Assembly: GCA_029974985.1 (NCBI GenBank)
Contig: JARKQC010000087.1
Coordinates: 22,993 to 86,992 of the forward strand
Direction: 5' to 3'
DNA length: 64,000 bases
Source of the DNA: Bacteroidota bacterium
Lineage (GTDB): Bacteria; Bacteroidota; Ignavibacteria; Kapaibacteriales; UBA2268
The position numbers and the translations under genes were made by a program. Position 1 is the first letter of the stretch, and the number at the start of each line of letters is the position of its first letter. Below, one piece after another: positions 25,689-33,547 of the stretch. The notes beneath the pieces are model-generated. The model did not search any database and was not told the origin of the DNA. It was given only the letters and a program-made list of their open reading frames with translations.

Positions 25689-26333
25689 ATGTTTACTGGA
25701 TTAATAGAAGAAATTGGAACAATCAAAAGTATAAAAAACATTGGTGGTGGCAAAAGATTTACTATTAGTGCAGAGAAAATTTTTGATGATTTAAAAATTG
25801 ATGATTCTGTATCAATAAATGGTGCTTGCCAGACCGTCGTTGCAATTAATTCTAATACTTTCGATGTTGAGGCAGTTGAAGAAACTTTGATGAAAACTAC
25901 TTTAGCAAAATTTAAAATCGGAAAAAATGTAAATCTTGAGCGTGCCGCAAAAATTAGCGATAGATTGGGTGGTCATATCGTTCAAGGGCATATTGATACT
26001 ACAGGATTTATTAAATCAATAGAAAAGCAATTAACGGGGATACTAATTTGGGTAGAATTTCCTATAAAATATGCAAAATATGCCGTCGAACACGGCTCGA
26101 TAACGCTTGATGGTATAAGCCTTACCATTGCACGATTACGCAATAATATGCTTATGGTATCAATTATACCTCATACGTGGAAAATGACAGCTCTAAGAGA
26201 ATTACAAAATGGTTCAGAAATCAATATAGAATTCGATATTGTTGGAAAATATATTGAAAACTTTATGAAATTTAATAATAATGAAAATGATAGTTCAATA
26301 TTAAAAAATTATATTGACCAACCGTTTTTTTAA
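25689..26333 (+). CDS. ribE: Riboflavin synthase, alpha subunit
   Basis: 214 residues. Two lumazine-binding repeats are visible: the first starts MFTGLIEEIGTIKSI with SINGACQTVV, the second (about 95-190) has GHIVQGHIDTTG and SITLDGISLTI. Riboflavin synthase converts two molecules of 6,7-dimethyl-8-ribityllumazine to riboflavin and a pyrimidine. The length is normal. It follows the mlaE-like gene by 28 bases, probably on the same transcript. No FMN riboswitch was recognised in the gap. Confidence 0.95.
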   Translation: MFTGLIEEIGTIKSIKNIGGGKRFTISAEKIFDDLKIDDSVSINGACQTVVAINSNTFDVEAVEETLMKTTLAKFKIGKNVNLERAAKISDRLGGHIVQGHIDTTGFIKSIEKQLTGILIWVEFPIKYAKYAVEHGSITLDGISLTIARLRNNMLMVSIIPHTWKMTALRELQNGSEINIEFDIVGKYIENFMKFNNNENDSSILKNYIDQPFF

Positions 26334-26337
26334 TTTT

Positions 26338-26871
26338 CTAAACTTCTTTGATTAATTCAACTTCGCACTCAATAATAACATCATCAGCTAAAAGCACGCC
26401 TCCATTTTCTAAAGCGGCGTTCCAAGTAAGTCCAAAATCCTTGCGATTAACCTTGCTATGAAGAGAAAATGCCGCAATAATATTATTGCTCGGATCTTTC
26501 ATCAATCCGCTAAACTCGCCTTCTAATGTAATTGTTTTAGTGATATTTTTTATAGTAAAATCACCTGTAATTCTATAATAATTATCATATATGCGTTTAA
26601 TTTTATTAGATTTGAAAGTAATATATTTATAATGCTCGACATCAAAAAAGTCAGCACTTCTTAAATGATTATCTCTTTCTGTGCTGAAAGTATGAATTGA
26701 TTCAGCTTCGGCAATAAATTCTAAACTTGTTGTTTCAAAATTATCATCTTCATTTTCTACTTTTAAGCTATATGTACGAAATTCACCTAATACTTTTGTA
26801 AACATCATATAAGTAGCTTTAAATGCGATTTTAGAATGTTCGTAATCAATTTTCCATTTAGAAATAGCCAT
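26338..26871 (-). CDS. YceI-family lipocalin-like protein, copy 1
   Basis: 177 residues, no signal peptide. The YceI beta-barrel pattern is clear: KWKIDYEHSKIAFKATYMMF at the start, LRSADFFDVEHYKYITFKS in the middle and NRKDFGLTWNAALENGG near the end. YceI proteins bind isoprenoid-type lipids. It lies 132 bases downstream of copy 2 (27004-27537) and the two are identical in length, with many identical blocks, so they are tandem duplicates. Lack of a signal peptide suggests a cytoplasmic role. Its stop lies 4 bases from the convergent ribE stop. Confidence 0.93.
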   Translation of the reverse strand: MAISKWKIDYEHSKIAFKATYMMFTKVLGEFRTYSLKVENEDDNFETTSLEFIAEAESIHTFSTERDNHLRSADFFDVEHYKYITFKSNKIKRIYDNYYRITGDFTIKNITKTITLEGEFSGLMKDPSNNIIAAFSLHSKVNRKDFGLTWNAALENGGVLLADDVIIECEVELIKEV

Positions 26872-26940
26872 TTTTACTATATATCCTTATAGATTAATTT
26901 AATAATTTTTGATATTATTTAATTTATAATTATTTAAAAA

Positions 26941-26971
26941 AAGTAGTCTATTAACAATAAATAGACTACTT
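26941..26971 (-). terminator. Rho-independent terminator between the YceI genes
   Basis: AAGTAGTCTATT and AATAGACTACTT form a perfect 12-bp stem with a 7-base loop, 33 bases downstream of the copy-2 stop. A T-rich run follows on the minus strand. It suggests the two YceI genes are separately transcribed. Confidence 0.85.
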
Positions 26972-27003
26972 AAGAAAAAATGTATTTTATAAAATAAAAT
27001 GAA

Positions 27004-27537
27004 TTATTTTTGTTTATCAAGCTCAACTTCGCAAATTATTTTCACTTCATCGCCAACCAATACACCACCTGTTTCAAGGGCGGCATTCCAAGTTAAACCG
27101 AAGTCTTTTCTATTAATTTTGCCTTCTAATGATAAACCTGCTTTAATATTTCCCCAAGGGTCTTTCATTATTCCACCAAATTCACACATTAAAGATATTT
27201 CTTTTGTTACATCTTTAATAGTAAAATCGCCTTTAACTTTAAATTCATTATCGCTAAGTTTAACAATTTCAGTTGATTTAAAAGTTATATATGGATACTT
27301 TTCTACGTCGAAAAAATCTGCACTTTTAAGGTGTTTATCTCTATCTACGTTATTTGTATCAACTGAATTTACATCTGCTTTGAAAAATATTTTTGATGTT
27401 TCAAATCTATCATCTTCATTTTCAATATTTGCTTCGAATTTACGGAACGAACCCGTAACATTCGTAAACATCATATGTTTAACCTTAAAACTAATTTCGG
27501 TATGTGCTAAATCAAGATTCCATTTTGAGTTTGCCAT
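27004..27537 (-). CDS. YceI-family lipocalin-like protein, copy 2
   Basis: 177 residues with the same three family blocks as the neighbouring copy: KWNLDLAHTEISFKVKHMMF, LKSADFFDVEKYPYITFKS and NRKDFGLTWNAALETGG. It also lacks a signal peptide. It is more lysine-rich at the C-terminus (EVELDKQK). A terminator follows it at 26941-26971, so it is probably its own transcript, and the Crp/Fnr regulator gene 138 bases upstream is a possible controller. Lipid ligand unknown. Confidence 0.93.
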   Translation of the reverse strand: MANSKWNLDLAHTEISFKVKHMMFTNVTGSFRKFEANIENEDDRFETSKIFFKADVNSVDTNNVDRDKHLKSADFFDVEKYPYITFKSTEIVKLSDNEFKVKGDFTIKDVTKEISLMCEFGGIMKDPWGNIKAGLSLEGKINRKDFGLTWNAALETGGVLVGDEVKIICEVELDKQK

Positions 27538-27675
27538 AAAATTATCTCCTAAATAAATTGATAAAAAATTATTTTCTAAATTAAATGAATTGTGTAATAT
27601 TTACATTACAAAAGTATTGCTATTTTAAGAAGATAAAAATAAGCTATATTAAGAAATTGTATTAATGTATATTAA

Positions 27676-28248
27676 CTAATTTTCTGTTTTCAATTTACTT
27701 AAAAATTCGGGGGTTACCCCAATATAAGCGGCAATTTGTTTTTGAGGAATAGTATTAATCAATTCGGGATATATTTTGCAAAATTTTATATATCTATCTT
27801 TGGCGCTTAATTCAAGATTATCAAGTACTCTCTGCCTACTGCTTACTAATGAATTTTCTGTTAAAATACGAAAATACCGTTCCAATTTTGGTATTTCATC
27901 AAAAAGTATAAGTTGATTTTCGCGACTTAAAAAATAAATTTCGCTATCGAGCAGAGCATCAACATTTAAAATACTTTTATTCTGACCAATAAAACTATTA
28001 ATATCAGTTATCCACCAGCCCGACGGCGCAAATTGCAATATATGCTCAAAACCATTTTTATCAATAGAATACGAGCGTAAACAGCCGCTTATGACAAAAG
28101 CTGAATTTATAGTATATTCATTTTCGTGAAGAAAAAATTGCTTTTTTTTCAACTTACGAAATTTTAAAAATCCTTCGATTTTATCTTCTTCTGTTTGGTT
28201 TAATTTTATATGTTTTGCAAAACTATTCGATAAAATGGAGTGTAGCAT
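27676..28248 (-). CDS. Crp/Fnr-family transcriptional regulator
   Basis: 190 residues. The N-terminal cyclic-nucleotide-binding-like jelly roll (about 15-130) includes FLHENEYTINSAFVISGCLRS split across strands and ILQFAPSGWWITDINSF. The short C-terminal HTH has IPQKQIAAYIGVTPEFLSKL. Family members in Bacteroidetes often lack the residues that bind cAMP and respond to other signals; no cysteine cluster for an Fe-S cofactor is visible. Neighbouring genes in the same direction are the two YceI genes. Confidence 0.88.
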   Translation of the reverse strand: MLHSILSNSFAKHIKLNQTEEDKIEGFLKFRKLKKKQFFLHENEYTINSAFVISGCLRSYSIDKNGFEHILQFAPSGWWITDINSFIGQNKSILNVDALLDSEIYFLSRENQLILFDEIPKLERYFRILTENSLVSSRQRVLDNLELSAKDRYIKFCKIYPELINTIPQKQIAAYIGVTPEFLSKLKTEN

Positions 28249-28343
28249 TTTATTTCTATTTTTATGATTAATAAGATATTAATTTATATAATATTTAACG
28301 AAACAACAATTATAAAAGTATTTAATATTTCATAAACGAAATA

Positions 28344-28946
28344 TTAAACGTATAAATTATTTAATTTAATGTATTCAGTAACTTTTCGAGGAACTAAATT
28401 AGAAATATCAATATTTTTTTTGATTAATTCTCTAATTTTTGTTGATGAAATATCTATTTCTTCATTATTCAAATATTCAATTTTAATATTATTTTTTATC
28501 AAAAATTCATTAATATTATTATCAAAATATATTTTTTCATTATTTCGATTTGCAATACAAAGCTGTGATTTTAAAAGTATTTCTTGCCAATTTTTCCATT
28601 TATGAAACTTTACTGATTGGTCGCTTCCTATTAATAAAAAAAATTTTGATTCACTATATTTTAAATTTAAAAATTTAAGAGTATCAATTGTATAAGAAGT
28701 TTCATTTTTCATTATTTCGAATAATTCAATATCATATTTTGGGAAATTATCAATCGCAAGTTTGAGCATTTTAATTCGATGAAAATCATCTATTTGATAA
28801 TCATTTCTTTCTTTAAAAGGAGATTGATACGATGGAATAAAAAGTAATTTATCAAGACTTAATTTTGAATAAAAATCTGCCGCAAAACTAATATGAGCAT
28901 TATGAATTGGATTAAAAGAGCCTCCAAAAATCCCGATTTTTACCAT
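28344..28946 (-). CDS. nadD: Nicotinate-nucleotide adenylyltransferase
   Basis: 200 residues. NadD adenylates nicotinate mononucleotide in NAD biosynthesis. The nucleotidyltransferase start GIFGGSFNPIHNAH contains the FNPxHxxH-type motif, the loop FIPSYQSPFKER binds phosphate, LIGSDQSVKFHKWKNW is the family's GxDxxxxxxxW block, and ISSTKIRELIK is the ISSTxIR motif. The length is normal. It begins in the gap after the lpd region and stands alone. Confidence 0.94.
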   Translation of the reverse strand: MVKIGIFGGSFNPIHNAHISFAADFYSKLSLDKLLFIPSYQSPFKERNDYQIDDFHRIKMLKLAIDNFPKYDIELFEIMKNETSYTIDTLKFLNLKYSESKFFLLIGSDQSVKFHKWKNWQEILLKSQLCIANRNNEKIYFDNNINEFLIKNNIKIEYLNNEEIDISSTKIRELIKKNIDISNLVPRKVTEYIKLNNLYV

Positions 28947-29068
28947 TATACATCTATTTAATATTAAAAATAAATTGACAAAAATAATATTCTATTATTT
29001 TAATTTTTTATACGAAAATTTTATATTAAATGGACAAGCAAGATGATTGTTTAAATTAAATTATCTGT

Positions 29069-29124
29069 AAGACAAGATGTCTGACCCCATTAATTTTTAA
29101 ACAAGCAAGATGATTGTTCTACCA
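29069..29124 (-). repeat. Dispersed repeat, family 3, copy 2
   Basis: Reverse complement of the sequence at 19685-19745: TGGTAGAACAATCATCTTGC, TTGTTT and AAAAATTAATGG align with few changes. A partial second unit (GGACAAGCAAGATGATTGTT) lies at 29033-29052, so this gap carries one and a half units in direct orientation. Confidence 0.75.
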
Positions 29125-29140
29125 ACAATCAATTATATAT

Positions 29141-29178
29141 AAAAAAACTCCGACGCCACAAAACATCGGAGTTTTTTT
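29141..29178 (-). terminator. Rho-independent terminator of lpd
   Basis: ACTCCGA and TCGGAGT (29147-29153, 29166-29172) form a perfect 7-bp stem, with A-run on one side and T-run on the other, so it can act in both directions. It lies just 22 bases after the lpd stop (29200). Confidence 0.92.
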
Positions 29179-29199
29179 TAAACAAAAATTAATAATTAA

Positions 29200-30600
29200 T
29201 TAGATATTTACAGCTTCGCCATAAGCTTGTGCAGCCGCTTCCATAATTGCTTCGCTAAGTGTTGGATGAGCGTGTATAGTCTTGAAAATTGTTTTTGCAG
29301 TCGCTTCAAGCTCGATAGCAAGCCCTAATTCTCCGATCATTTCAGTAACATCTGGTCCAATTAGATGAGCGCCCAATAATTCACCATATTTTTCATCAAA
29401 AACGAGTTTGACAAATCCTTTTGCTTCGCCAATGCCGTGAGCTTTTCCACTTGCAAGAAATGGGAATTTACCAATTTTTACGCTATGCCCAGCGGCTTTT
29501 GCTTTTTCTTCGGTAAGACCAATACTTGCAACCTGGGGATTGCAATAAGTACAACCAGGTATTGTGTTATAATTTATACCTTTTGGATTATGACCTGCGA
29601 TAAATTCAGCACAAAGAATGCCTTCTGCCGATGCTTTATGAGCAAGCCAAGGCGCACCCGCAACGTCGCCAATAGCATAAACATTTGGAACGTTTGTTTG
29701 ACAATATTCATTAATTTTTATAAAACCGCGTTCTGTATTTACTCCAATATCTTCGAGACCAATATTTTCGATATTTGCTTGAATACCAATAGCATTTAAT
29801 GCGATTTCGGCTTTTAATACCTCAGTTTTTCCATTATTTTCGATAGTTATTTCTACGCCATTTTTACTTGCTTTGGCTGATTTTACCATTGAATTTGTTT
29901 TAATATTTATTTTTGATTTTCTGAAATTACGTTCTAATTCTTTAGATACTTCTACATCTTCAATTGGTAAAATTCTATCCATATATTCAACTATTGTAAC
30001 TTCGGCACCAAAAGCATTAAAGAAATATGCAAATTCAACACCGATAGCACCCGCACCCATAATAATAATTGATTTTGGTAAATTTTTACCAAGTAAAGCA
30101 TCTGTACTTGTAATAATTTTCTTGTGGTCAACTTCGATACCGGGAAACAATCTTGGGCGTGCACCGGTAGCGATTATAATATTTTTTGCACTTATTGTAT
30201 CAGTAAATTTGCCAGAACTATCACTAACTTCAACAGTTTTAGATTTAGTAATTTTTCCCCAGCCGTTTACTAAATCTACTTTATATTTTTTAAATAATGA
30301 TGATACCCCTTTGGACATTTGTCCCGCTACTTTGCGAGAGCGTTCGATAACTTGGGGGTAATTTATATTCAAATTTTCATAATTAAAACCAAATTCAGAT
30401 GCATTGTTTAAAAAATGAGCATATTCAGCACTTTTTAGCAATGCTTTCGTTGGAATACAACCGATATTTAAGCATACTCCACCAATATCTGCTCTTTCTA
30501 CACATATTACTTTTAGACCTAATTGTGAGGCACGATTTGCCGCAACATAACCCCCAGGTCCGGAACCAATTATTACCAAATCACATTGATGATTAGCCAT
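29200..30600 (-). CDS. lpd: Dihydrolipoyl dehydrogenase
   Basis: 466 residues. The E3 component of 2-oxoacid dehydrogenase and glycine cleavage complexes. The FAD fingerprint IGSGPGGYVAANRA (about 11-24), the redox-active cysteine pair in GGVCLNIGCIPTKALL (40-55), NAD-binding GAGAIGVEF, the FAD loop YAIGDVAG and the catalytic HAHPTLSEAIMEAA are all there. The length is exactly typical. It stands alone, without E1 or E2 genes in the window, so it probably serves complexes encoded elsewhere. A terminator follows. Confidence 0.97.
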   Translation of the reverse strand: MANHQCDLVIIGSGPGGYVAANRASQLGLKVICVERADIGGVCLNIGCIPTKALLKSAEYAHFLNNASEFGFNYENLNINYPQVIERSRKVAGQMSKGVSSLFKKYKVDLVNGWGKITKSKTVEVSDSSGKFTDTISAKNIIIATGARPRLFPGIEVDHKKIITSTDALLGKNLPKSIIIMGAGAIGVEFAYFFNAFGAEVTIVEYMDRILPIEDVEVSKELERNFRKSKINIKTNSMVKSAKASKNGVEITIENNGKTEVLKAEIALNAIGIQANIENIGLEDIGVNTERGFIKINEYCQTNVPNVYAIGDVAGAPWLAHKASAEGILCAEFIAGHNPKGINYNTIPGCTYCNPQVASIGLTEEKAKAAGHSVKIGKFPFLASGKAHGIGEAKGFVKLVFDEKYGELLGAHLIGPDVTEMIGELGLAIELEATAKTIFKTIHAHPTLSEAIMEAAAQAYGEAVNI

Positions 30601-30722
30601 TTTTTATCCTATATTTCTAATAATTATTTTAAAAAATATAAAACGATAATTATATCTTATAATTGTTTTTAAGCAAAATTTGAATTTTGTTTAAAATAAA
30701 TTTAAAATTTTATTTTTAATTA

Positions 30723-31373
30723 TTATACAGCATTTTCAGGTTTAATTCTTGATTTAATATATTCATAAATAATTGGAATTAAGGAAAATAACACTATACC
30801 TATAATTACAAATTCAAAATGTTTTTGGACAAATGGAATATTTCCAAAGAAATATCCAAGAAGAAGAAAAATTGTAGTCCAAAGCAAGCCACCCAAAACA
30901 TTATAAAATGTAAATTTTGTAAAAGGCATTTTTACCATACCTGCTACAAATGGCACAAAAGTACGCAATATCGGAGCAAAACGACAAATTGTAATAGCAA
31001 TACCGCCGTATTTATCATAAAATGCATGAGCTTTTTCGAGATTCTTTTTATTAAAAAATCTTGAATTTGTTTTATTAAAAACCTTTTCACCAAATTTATT
31101 ACCAATCCAATAATTTACATTATCTCCTAAAATTGCGGCTAATGGCAATATTGCCAAAAACACCCAAATGTTTAGTGTTGATGTAGCAGATAATGCACCC
31201 AAAGCAAATAGAAGCGAATCACCCGGCAAAAAAGGAGTAACTACCAAACCCGTTTCGCAGAAAATTATTAAAAATATTATTAGATAAGTTTGCGAACCAT
31301 AATTTAAGAAAAAAACATTCAAATGTTCATCAATGTGTAAAAACACATCAATAAACTGAGAAATCATATCCAT
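30723..31373 (-). CDS. DedA-family membrane protein
   Basis: 216 residues with about five membrane segments. Family motifs are LIIFLIIFCETGLVVTPFLPGDS with the conserved Glu, LPLAAILGDNVNYWIGNKFG and RFAPILRTFVPFVAGMVKM, which holds the DedA R-x-x-P-x-x-R-T-x-x-P-x-x-A-G pattern. DedA proteins are membrane lipid scramblase or transporter candidates. It starts 122 bases before lpd stops are reached, on the other side of a small gap. No operon partner is obvious. Confidence 0.92.
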   Translation of the reverse strand: MDMISQFIDVFLHIDEHLNVFFLNYGSQTYLIIFLIIFCETGLVVTPFLPGDSLLFALGALSATSTLNIWVFLAILPLAAILGDNVNYWIGNKFGEKVFNKTNSRFFNKKNLEKAHAFYDKYGGIAITICRFAPILRTFVPFVAGMVKMPFTKFTFYNVLGGLLWTTIFLLLGYFFGNIPFVQKHFEFVIIGIVLFSLIPIIYEYIKSRIKPENAV

Positions 31374-31680
31374 AATAGCCTTTGATTTAAAAAACTAAAA
31401 TTTAGTCTTATATCATATTAGAGACAATATTTACAAGAGTTTATTTTGTTTAATATGTAATTAATACTTATATGGAGAATCTATATAATAACACAAATTT
31501 CTATACATACGAAAATATTGAACTTCTGGCTACAATATATTCTAATCATTCGCTCAGAATAAAGATAAACACAAAGTAGGCAAAAATGTATTTCTAACTG
31601 CTTTAAGAATAAATTTCAAAAATAGTATATTTAATTTAATATATTCAAATGAATTATTTGATGCAATATTTATAAAATAC
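31374..31680. other. Gene-free gap downstream of the interrupted CapA gene
   Basis: AT-rich sequence with no plausible frame on either strand, no strong hairpin and no copy of the repeat families. The DedA promoter must lie at its left end. Confidence 0.6.
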
Positions 31681-31848
31681 TTATTTTTTAAAAAGTTCTT
31701 CGGTATCTTTATGGAATTGAGTTATTTTATTCAAATCAGTTTTAGAAAATTTAAAATTTTCTTTATAAGAATCTAAATAATTTGTCATTAATAAATAATA
31801 CTTGCGTTTGCCTTCGGAGTAATCTTTATAAACATAAACAGGCTCATA
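31681..31848 (-). pseudogene. In-frame tail of the CapA gene beyond a premature TAA
   Basis: The same frame continues for 55 sense codons after the TAA at 31849-31851, ending at a second TAA (31681-31683). It translates as a normal-looking tail beginning YEPVYVYKDYSEGKRKYY and ending TEELFKK, with amino-acid use like the rest of the gene. The family usually has a P-x-W/Y-V segment right after the last beta strand, and this matches. So the native gene was probably about 359 codons long. No ribosome-binding site suggests separate translation. Confidence 0.85.
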
Positions 31849-32760
31849 TTATTCTTTAGAAATCCAAAGTTTGCCCTTGTCATCTTTATTAAGGACAAAG
31901 TCGTAAAAAATCCCACCATCAGAATAACGCCAATATTGATTAGAAATAAAGTTGCCAAGAGAATATGCAATTAATATATTCTTACCTTTATTTTTCTCGT
32001 ATTCATACCAAATTGATTCGCTTTTTTGGACTACGTGAGGGTGAGAACCAATAATAACATCAGCACCATTTTCATAAAGAAATTTCGCTAAATCAATTTG
32101 GTTTTTATTTGGATGCCTTTCGTATTCATTGCCCCAATGTAAAAATACAATCACAAAATCAGCTTTATTATTGCGAGCTGTATTAATATTTTCTTTTATT
32201 TCAATGCGATTTATGTAATTTACAAGATTTGGATGCTTAACTTTTATGCCATTTGTGCCATAAGTATAATTCAAAAATGCAATTTTAATATTATTTTTTA
32301 TAACATATATTATATTTCTTTGTGCTTTATCATTAGAATCAAGAAAAGTACCCGTAGTATTCAATCCAGCATTTTGCAGAATTTTTATAGTGCGTTCTAA
32401 ACCTTTCGAGCCTTTATCAAGGCAATGATTATTTGCAGTAAATGCAATGTCGAAACCAGCATATTTAACGGCATAAGCAAGCGTATCGGGCGATGAAAAT
32501 GCTGGAAAACCTTTATAATGCTCGCCTCCTAATGTAGTCTCAAAATTACATAGAGCAATATCCGCAGAATCAATATAATTTTTTACAAACTTGTAATTTG
32601 CATTGAAATCGTATGTAAAGCCATCTTTATTTAAGGCTGATTTTACTTGTGCTAAATGTGCCATAATATCGCCAGCGGCAATTATTCTTAGCTCATTACT
32701 TTTACTGTAAGAATAATTAATAAGCAATATACATATAAGTATATTAGAAAATATTCTCAT
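31849..32760 (-). CDS. CapA/PgsA-type metallophosphatase-fold protein, shortened by an in-frame stop
   Basis: 303 residues to the first stop. A signal peptide (about 1-19) comes first, then the CapA fold: IIAAGDIMAHLAQVKSAL, YKFVKNYIDSADIALCNFETTL, AFTANNHCLDKGSKGLERT and HWGNEYERHPN, with GSHPHVVQKSE near the end. These give the metal ligands (Asp, Asn, His) of the calcineurin-like fold, here probably on the periplasmic side. CapA/PgsA proteins help make or cross-link cell-surface polymers. The frame continues past the stop (see the tail feature), so the protein is truncated unless the stop is read through. Confidence 0.85.
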   Translation of the reverse strand: MRIFSNILICILLINYSYSKSNELRIIAAGDIMAHLAQVKSALNKDGFTYDFNANYKFVKNYIDSADIALCNFETTLGGEHYKGFPAFSSPDTLAYAVKYAGFDIAFTANNHCLDKGSKGLERTIKILQNAGLNTTGTFLDSNDKAQRNIIYVIKNNIKIAFLNYTYGTNGIKVKHPNLVNYINRIEIKENINTARNNKADFVIVFLHWGNEYERHPNKNQIDLAKFLYENGADVIIGSHPHVVQKSESIWYEYEKNKGKNILIAYSLGNFISNQYWRYSDGGIFYDFVLNKDDKGKLWISKE

Positions 32761-32765
32761 AAAAA

Positions 32766-33452
32766 TTATTTTTCGACTTGTGCTTGTAAAGGCTCTGTAA
32801 TTGTGAAACTTAATCTTCCACCAAATCTATATCTTGGAGTATAATAACTTTCTGATATGTGTGTGTAAATAACGCCTCTACCTGTTGATGAATGAGCAAA
32901 AAGCCCGTTTCCTAAATAGAACCCCACATGCCCAATGCGTTTGGAATTTCTATTTCTACCAGAGAAAAATATTAAATCACCAAACTGCAAATCATCAATA
33001 TTTTTAATAATTTCGACGTGGCTTGATTGAGTTTGAGCTCCCGGACTTGATGGAAAATTAACTCCAAAAGTAAGATTTACGATCATAGAAGTGAAATTTG
33101 AGCAATCTATTCCATTTTTACTTCGACCACCCCTGCGATATGGAGTTTGCAGCCAATCATTAATATTGTTAATTAATTTTAGTTTCAAATTATCATTTTC
33201 GAATAACGATTGATGTGCAAATTCTATATTACGAATTTGAACATTGTCAAATTTATGATTTTCAACATCATAAGCGGGAAGATATTCTTCTAATTTTTTA
33301 AGTGATTCCTGAAGAGATTGTTTTCTTATTTTAGATATTTTTTTTCTACTTGATTTTTTTCTCTTAGATTTTGCTTCTACATCAGTTGTCATTAATATAT
33401 TAATAGTAAATATACTAATAATCAAAGAAAAAATTAAAAATACTCTTTTCAT
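32766..33452 (-). CDS. NlpC/P60-family cell-wall endopeptidase
   Basis: 228 residues. A signal peptide (to about residue 27) is followed by a very basic linker rich in Lys-Arg-Ser. The C-terminal NlpC/P60 domain has the nucleophile in TPYRRGGRSKNGIDCSNFTS (about 110-130), the GDLIFFSGRNR loop and the His in RIGHVGFYLGNGLFAHSS. Such enzymes cleave D-glutamyl-diaminopimelate or similar peptide bonds. It lies five bases upstream of the CapA-type gene, so they are co-transcribed. Confidence 0.93.
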   Translation of the reverse strand: MKRVFLIFSLIISIFTINILMTTDVEAKSKRKKSSRKKISKIRKQSLQESLKKLEEYLPAYDVENHKFDNVQIRNIEFAHQSLFENDNLKLKLINNINDWLQTPYRRGGRSKNGIDCSNFTSMIVNLTFGVNFPSSPGAQTQSSHVEIIKNIDDLQFGDLIFFSGRNRNSKRIGHVGFYLGNGLFAHSSTGRGVIYTHISESYYTPRYRFGGRLSFTITEPLQAQVEK

Positions 33453-33547
33453 CTAAAAAATTACTCAATTTAATTTAAAAACAAACTGCAAAAGTAATCA
33501 TAATAATTAATATAAGATAATTAAAAATAAATTATCTTATTTATATT

